Source: Rutpela maculata (lineage: Eukaryota; Arthropoda; Insecta; Coleoptera; Cerambycidae). Taken from it: DNA of 64,000 bases. The stretch is from contig OW386292.2 of NCBI GenBank assembly GCA_936432065.2, forward strand, positions 100,335,829 to 100,399,828, given 5' to 3'. Positions 58,241 through 64,000 of the stretch are shown here, piece after piece. The notes under the pieces are model-generated. The model was not told the origin of the DNA. It did not search any database and was given only the letters and a program-made list of their open reading frames with translations. Position numbers and translations under genes: made by a program. Every line of letters begins with the position of its first letter. Position 1 is the stretch's first letter.

Positions 58241-58329
58241 CAAAAAAATCTTTTTAAAACAAAACAAACCAATACCTAAAAATAGCAAAGTAATCTTTTT
58301 GAATCCTTTCTTTGACAATAAAGAGGTAT

Positions 58330-59392
58330 TCTACGTTTAGGGGGTCGGTTAAGTAAATCAGATAGTTCTTATGATAAAAAAATTTCCTATATTACTTCCA
58401 GGAAAACATCCTCTAACAGAATTTAAGACAAGCGCTTTTAGCGGATCTCCGATTACAATATTGGATCTTATCAGGTCGTAATGCTGTAAAACGGGTCTTG
58501 CGAAAATGTGTAGTATGCTTTAGGAACAAACCTTTTACTATTAACACACTCATGGGAAATTTACCTAAGCAGCGGGTTTCTGTCACTTGGCCATTTTATA
58601 ATGCCGGAATTGATTATGCCGGACCTTTTTATATAAAGGCTAGTAAACTTCGCAACGCAAAAATAGTAAAGGCATATCTTTGCATTTTTGTTTGCATGAC
58701 AACGCGTGCTGTTCATTTGGAGGTCGTGTCTGAGAACTGGAGGTCGTGTCCAAGAATTGAGAAATCTGCTTAAACAAGATTTAAATTCCATTTCAGAGAA
58801 TTTGTCCAATGACGGAGTAACGTGGCATTTTATTCCGCCACCTTCCCCCACCACGGAGGTCTGTGGGAATCTTGTGTAAAAACGGCTAAGTAGGCAATGT
58901 TTCTCCAACTTTCGAAGAACTTAATAGTATAGTTGTGCAGGTGGAAGCCTGTATGTATTCAATACCACTTTGTCCACTGTCTGATGATCCTTCAGATCTT
59001 AATGTTTTAACACCTGGTCACTTCTTAATTGGTGGTCCCTTAATTGCCTTACCCGAACCTGACCTTCGTGACCTCAATGAGAATAGATTGAGTCGATATC
59101 AACACCTGCCCAAATGGTACAACATTTTTGGTATCGTTGGGCTCGAGAGTATCTGCCTACGTTAAACCCAAGGTCAAAATGGTGGCATGATCATTCTTCT
59201 GCCCTAAAAATTGGTAGTTTGGTGCTGCTGAAGGATGACAACTTACCCCCTTTAAGATGGTCCCTGGGTAGAATTGTTGCCTTGCATCCAGGCTGCGATG
59301 AAATACTGCGCGTGGTAACAGTGCAAACTTCGAATAGTGTTTTTAAGCGTGCCATAAATAACAATTGTTTGTTACCCATTGACTCTGATTGA
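58330..59392 (+). pseudogene. pol: BEL/Pao integrase, internally deleted
   Basis: HHCC-like start (near 58330-58520), then VTWPFYNAGIDYAGPFYIK and CIFVCMTTRAVHLEVVS (catalytic Asp region). The central core with the later acidic residues is largely missing. The C-terminal domain follows: LTPGHFLIGGPLIALPEPDL, FWYRWAREYLPTLNPRSKW, VLLKDDNLPPLRWSLGRIVA. Ends TGA at 59390. Confidence 0.85.
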
Positions 59393-59469
59393 TACATGTC
59401 TTATGCTTTATCTAAATAATGTATTGTCTTTACCTTTATGTTGAAAGTAGGTCCTTCAAGGTGGCGATA

Positions 59470-59778
59470 TGTTCAGAATTATAATTATGTTCTTTTTATT
59501 ATAAGTGTATTTTAAAACAAATTATTATCAAGCCTACTCTGATACTCCTCACTTCATAAGCGATGCGCCGGTCTAGGTAGCCATCTTTAGGTTGGCAGTG
59601 GAAGTCAAGATGATATGAGTGGGGAGTGCTTGGGCCGGGGACCACAAGTTTTCAGTTAGTTGGTTTTAGTATCATGTTGTGAAGGCTTTGCCTGAGAACA
59701 CACTTTATTTTATACTCATTGAAGTTAATAAAGTTTTGTCAGTCTTACGAAAAATTATTTCAGTGCAAATCACAAACA
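59470..59778 (+). repeat. BEL/Pao 3' LTR, 309 bp
   Basis: Begins TGTTCAGAATTATAATTATG and ends AATCACAAACA, followed by the TSD GATAT. Contains ATAAAG-type sequence near 59728. Confidence 0.9.
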
Positions 59779-60165
59779 GATATTGACCGTTGGAAAGGAA
59801 CCGAAATGAGGCAGTTTTTGTTATATACGGATCATATCATTACGGGATATATTGCCTCAAAATAATTACGATCACTTTTTAGCACTTTGTTCAGCAATTC
59901 GCATTTTATCGGATACAGCACTATATTAAATTAAACAATTATGCCAATTCATTGCTACAGTGGTTTGTCAAAAATTATAGTATTTTATATGGAGAACAGT
60001 ACATTTCTTTAAATTTCCATTTGGCAAAAGATGCAGAAAAATTGGGACCAATTGGTAATTTTAGCGCTTTTCAATTTGAAAATTACATGCAGACCTTTGA
60101 AAAAAAAAATTAGACTTTAAAAAAATCCTCTACAGCAGTTTTGTAATAGGTTCCGTTAAGAAAAT

Positions 60166-62624
60166 AAATTAAATTTCGCTTCTGATGATTGATTGATTTA
60201 CCAGCGTGCGGTAGGCATTGCTGCCACTCCCAGGTATACAGCTGGGCCTGCTACACCCACGGTTGGGCTAAGGCCATGCTTGTTGCCAGCAGCGAGAGCT
60301 ACATGGCGCATGGTAAAGGAATGTGGGATGGGAGGTGTAGGTATTTGTGAGATGCGTTACCGCATTGTGTCGTGAGGGAGCGTTTAAGCTCCCTTTTTTG
60401 TGTTTTTGGTTCTGGGCATCTGCCTCTTCTTGGTCTTCAAGTGAAATATGTTGCCGCGTTGTGTCGTGATACTGAGTGTTTATGCTCCTCTTTTTTGTGT
60501 TTCTGCTTCTTCGAGTCTTCCTTTTCTGAGTGTTCTGATTCCTCGGTTTCCGATACTAGGTTGGATTTGGCTCATGCTTGTTGTCAGCAGCGAGAGCCAC
60601 AAGACGCATAGTACAGGAGTGGGGGTGGGCAGTGTAGGTGTTTTTTAAATGCGTTGCCGCATTGTGTTCGTGATATTTAATGTTTATGCTCCTCTTTTTT
60701 GTGTTTCTGCTTGTACAGATTTTCTTCTCCTTCTGAGTCTTCTGATTCCTCCTTTTCTGGTTCTGATAGAGTATACATCTGCATGTATTTGTGAAACGCG
60801 TGGCCGCATTGTGTCATGATGTGGAGTGTTTATGCTCCTCTTTTTGTATTTCTGCTTCTACAAATCGTCTTCTTCTTCTATGTATTCTGATTCCTCGGTT
60901 TCTGGTTCTGGTAGGATATATATCGCTGTGATTTCTTGGTGGAATTCCTTTTTCTCCTCGCTTTTTTTCCTAGTATGTTTGGTCCTTTCCTAGTTTGTTC
61001 ATGATCCTATCGGTTGTTGTTTTCCACGTGTAACCTGGTCTCCCTGATTTTAGTGTAGAATTTAATGTAGAATATTTTCACTTATGAACGAGCGTAATTT
61101 TGACCTGAAAACCTCATTTGATAATTTACTTAAGAAAATATGATGATCAGATTTACAACGCTATAGTATTATAACACCCACAACGCCAAAAAATAAGCAA
61201 TACCACAAAACACACTCCTATTAAACTAGACACCAACAAAAAGTCAAGATCAACAATACTTCTCTGTGATACCTTTCCTCCCCTCCATTCCCCTCCCCTT
61301 TTGACCCACTTTACTGCACCACACCAAAAACATTGCACCTAGCTCTGGATCATGTACAAAACCAATCACCACTCACAAAATCGTCAATCGCACGTCCCGA
61401 GGTATGCATCACCACTCACCTAACTCAAAACTGTATCCTTCGCACCCTGTATCCAGACCAAGTGATGGCACACAAAAAGGTTTGTTATGTTTTCTCCTTC
61501 CAACGATGGCCCAGCACTCCACACAGACAGTTCCCGACGATCCTTCGCACCAGTAGCCGATGTGTCCTCGCTCCCACGCTCCGCAGTGGATACATCATTT
61601 TTGTGCTTTCCGGAGAGCTACTACCTCTCGCCTACCCCCTGCTTGTCACTATTACGGTCCTAACCTTTTAAAACTTTTGAATAAACTTCCTCAGTCTCAC
61701 CAGAGCCGCACCAGAAGTATAAACAATTTGTATGTTTCCATAGCATGGATGAGGCTTTTCAAATTCCAATGGCACCGAAACCAAGCCAATGGGCACCAAT
61801 TCCATCCAAATTCCCATTATATTCTTAAATTGATTCAATTCCACATGGTGCACTGTCACCTTGATGGGGCACGCCCCTGGCCAGACTCATATGTAAATTT
61901 GCTAGAAAGAATTGTTCATTGACTTATTTTTAAGTTATTACACTTGACAACGAGCATAATTTCGACCTGAAAACTCTCACTTGATATTTGACTTAAGAGA
62001 AATATTATGATCATACTTTTGATTATTACAGGTTCAGTTTATATTAAATTTGCCTAAGTATTTTTAATAATTATGAAAAAAGGTTAACAAAAGAAATTTA
62101 TATGACCAAACTTTACAGACAGATCAAATTCATTTGAATATTTTTATAATGGTTAAAAAAATAATTTACAGGTTTACAGAGGGATATCAAGCCATGCTTT
62201 AATTTATTGCCATAAACTTGTCGACAAATGTCGACTCTTCAAGGGTGATGGGCCTAAACACTTCAAAGGTTATAAATATACTTGTCTGGGAAGGTACTTA
62301 AAAATGAAAAAGGAGGTACTTAGCTTTCTTTTGCCTGACTTAGGTTGTTTGTTTATTTACGCTATTTTTGTTTCTTTATACACACCACTCGTCACTAAAT
62401 AACTGTATTAGTTGTTTTCAAATATTATTTCTATTTCAACTTTGTTCTTTTGATATGAGGTATCAATTTACATGGAAATTCTTGGGCTACATTTCACCTA
62501 AGTTTTATCAAATTTGACGGAGTTTTTCGTGGCAATTTTGCGTTTATAGTGGGAGTGTTTCCGGCACCCAACCGTTCGCTTCAAAGGCACAACCGACTAT
62601 CAAATTAAATTTCGCTTCTGATGA
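60166..62624. mobile_element. Unclassified 2.4-kb insert with 23-bp target duplication
   Basis: aaattaaatttcgcttctga followed by tga occurs at 60166-60188 and again at 62602-62624, flanking 2,413 bases of foreign DNA within the CACTA-like gene. The insert holds about four degenerate copies of a repeat (gttgccgcattgtgt ... tttatgctcctcttttttgt ... tctgattcctcggtttctgg, 60350-60930), a ~75-bp direct repeat pair (about 61075-61150 and 61940-62015; gaacgagcgtaattttgacc and caacgagcataatttcgacc), and no recognisable domain. No poly(A) tail or terminal repeats were found. Confidence 0.7.
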
Positions 62625-63009
62625 ACAGAAATATCCGATTTATAAATTTTATCGAGGTTCAAATAAAATAAAAAAAATTGTGTTGCAAACATTTACATTA
62701 TCAATTACAGATTGTTTTCTGAGTTTAAATATTTATGTATATGAAGTTGTAGATATTTTAGATGAGAACAAAAATATATTTTTAAAAGCAAGAAAATTTA
62801 CAAATCTCAAACCTTTCTTTAATTACCCATTTGATTCTACAGTTTTAAACATTTTTACAAGTAATGAATATTCAGTTAATGAATTTTACAAAATAAATTT
62901 ATCAGAAGTAAAAAGAAAGTACTTAAAGTTTGCAAATGACCCAGACCTGGAAACAGATAACAATGATTTTGTAATAGTACCTATAATACATGGTAACCAG
63001 AAAATTTAA

Positions 63010-63187
63010 TATAGTCCGTCTCAAATAAAAATGCAGTGTACATAAAGATAGGGTGTCTGTGTCCTTGTTTCTGATTGGTAAATTTACGAGCCAAGTTCAC
63101 ACACGGACAAATTAGTAAATCACAACAGATTTCTTGCCAGGTCCGGAAAATATATTAAAAGATAAATAAAATCAAATATTTTATTAA
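63010..63187. other. 3' flank of CACTA-like gene
   Basis: AT-rich, no gene. 'aataaaa' near 63025 could serve as a poly(A) signal. Confidence 0.4.
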
Positions 63188-63495
63188 GAATATTTACCCA
63201 CACAACACAAGGCTGTCCGAGGGTAAATCCCATTTAGTATTTGGGCTTGCCTGTGGACATCCTAATATCCCAGTTTGTATGCTTTTGGGCACTCTTTTGG
63301 TTATCCCATGTCACAACTCGGTATCAGATAAAAGTAATACGAGGGGCGTCCTGAAGGATATACCGGTGCTTGTACTAAGGACGTACCAGGACATCCCGGG
63401 ATATTTCGGGATGTCCTAATTATTACGAATAGGCTGTACAAACTACATACTGAAATGTCCCAGGATATCCTACGGACTGCAAATAGATATCCACC
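63188..63495. repeat. Keyword-repeat zone, word GGACATCC/GGGATGTCC
   Basis: Opens acccacacaacacaagg, similar to the CCCACACAGCA tip at 17831. Reiterated words: gtggacatcc, aatatccc, ggcgtcctgaaggatata, aggacatcccgggatatttc, gggatgtcc, tgtcccaggatatcc, agatatccacc. Confidence 0.6.
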
Positions 63496-63506
63496 GGCAA
63501 CTTAAT

Positions 63507-63760
63507 TTTTCTGTTTCCTGGTGGGATCCTCTGCCATATGTTTTCTTCTAAAACAATGTCCGTAAAATCAACAAAATAATACAATTATCTAGTATTTTAC
63601 TGGAAAATAACCTCTACGCCTGTGATTTTTACGTTATAGGAGCGTAAAGGTTATTTTCGACTAAAATACTGGATCATTTTATTATTTTGAAGATATCACG
63701 GATATTGTTTTAGAAGAAAACATGTGGTAAAGAATCCCACCACAAAACATAAAAATTAAG
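63507..63760. mobile_element. Small foldback MITE
   Basis: The left arm ggtgggatcctctgccatat with gttttcttctaaaacaatgt is mirrored by acattgttt-type sequence (gatattgttttagaagaaaa, catgtggtaaagaatcccac). The inner arms gtattttactggaaaataac and ttattttcgactaaaatact also pair. Confidence 0.85.
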
Positions 63761-64000
63761 AAAATGCCACAACCAACATTTAGACAATATATAATAATGT
63801 TATACTTAAATTTAAAGAAAATTGAATTATAAAAATTTTTAGAATTTTTGTCAAATATGCACATTTTTGAAATATTTGCACTTGCCTATTTTCCCTTATA
63901 CGTAATTTCTTTGGTTTATGGTCAGTTAAAAAATAAAGTATTATTTTCTTACGATTCGGTTCATTAACCATCGTCAAAGAAACTACAATTTTATAAAAAA
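63761..64000. other. AT-rich non-coding DNA to the window end
   Basis: No feature recognised. Confidence 0.4.

Larger units (their letters stand above)
55024..59783 (+). mobile_element. BEL/Pao LTR element, decayed, TSD GATAT
   Basis: The element runs 55029-59778 with GATAT on both sides (55024-55028, 59779-59783). Removing it restores the CACTA-like reading frame at the LLDI/DRWK junction. The 5' LTR is largely deleted; the 3' LTR is complete. Internal coding parts carry stops, frameshifts and a deletion in integrase. Confidence 0.93.
51938..63009 (+). pseudogene. CACTA-like transposase interrupted by three insertions
   Basis: Pieces: 51938-51963 (ATG CCA AAA start), 53862-55028, 59784-60188 and 62625-63009. 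Recognisable blocks: WALDIFSLPVRHKRRRMN start, LAVWAVRFNITHSALSKLLK (after a stop), KLNINIDGIPLAKSSGSQFW, FICDTSARSYITGVKAHNAY, PNDPMHLLYL, FARKPRSLLDI joining DRWKGTEMRQFLLYTD across the BEL insert, ILSDTALY, LNFHLAKDAEKLGP and a C-terminal PIIHGNQKI. The family excises and inserts DNA transposons. Several stops and frameshifts (for example near 54175, 54710, 54880, 60110 and 60158) show decay independent of the three insertions. Confidence 0.85.

Noticed and set aside
60193..60648. Small proteins encoded by the repeats of the 2.4-kb insert
   Set aside because: Frames vary among the repeat copies and contain no recognisable domain.

Overview
The window reads as AT-rich insect nuclear DNA dominated by transposable elements. 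The grounds are spliced genes with GT/AG introns in correct phase, a U1 snRNA-like sequence of arthropod type, and animal CACTA-like, piggyBac, BEL/Pao, Ty1/copia and Ty3/gypsy elements together with many foldback MITEs. I cannot tell beetle from hemipteran or other orders from sequence alone. No ordinary housekeeping gene was recognised.

Region 1 (about 0.36-13.8 kb): two intact genes on the + strand. The first is an 8-exon gene (1218-9111, 524 codons, every splice phase consistent) whose first two exons make a SAM domain. The second is a single-exon 815-residue protein (9338-11785) with two C2H2 fingers and a CACTA-type transposase-like body. Diverged inverted repeats near 359 and 13777 bracket the pair, so it may be one two-gene DNA transposon; five foldback elements sit inside.

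Region 2 (about 16.7-34.1 kb): a ~130-bp tandem array (17059-17830, resuming at 33938) is split by a non-coding element with short CCCAYAYAGCA ends, keyword-repeat flanks and a core holding the 5' ~120 nt of a U1 snRNA gene. That element is itself split by a 14.6-kb LTR retrovirus-like element on the - strand (18968-33594): 5' LTR, leader ORF, gag, pol, env, a 2.7-kb non-coding tail and 3' LTR. Its pol carries a TARG1/OARD1-like macro domain between protease and reverse transcriptase. The two LTRs read as identical, so the insertion is young, yet the flanks carry a perfect 114-bp direct repeat instead of a 4-6 bp duplication, and the outer tip of the 3' LTR is missing.

Region 3 (34.1-50.3 kb): tRNA-derived SINE, gag-only gypsy deletion derivative with 4-bp TSD, LINE reverse-transcriptase tail inside foldback DNA, and a copia element whose 5' end (38610-39409) and 3' end (about 49319-50309) are separated by a BEN-domain pseudogene (+) and a broken CACTA-like transposase (-), the latter interrupted by LINE-tail and minisatellite DNA.

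Region 4 (50.7-63.8 kb): a second CACTA-like transposase (+, 51938-63009) is cut by three datable insertions: an internally deleted piggyBac (TTAA), a decayed BEL/Pao element (GATAT) and a 2.4-kb unclassified insert with a 23-bp duplication. Keyword-repeat DNA lies on both sides.

Functionally, the only systems that look intact are the SAM/zinc-finger pair and, apart from one homopolymer frame break in pol and the lost 3' LTR tip, the macro-domain LTR element. Everything else is decayed or non-autonomous.
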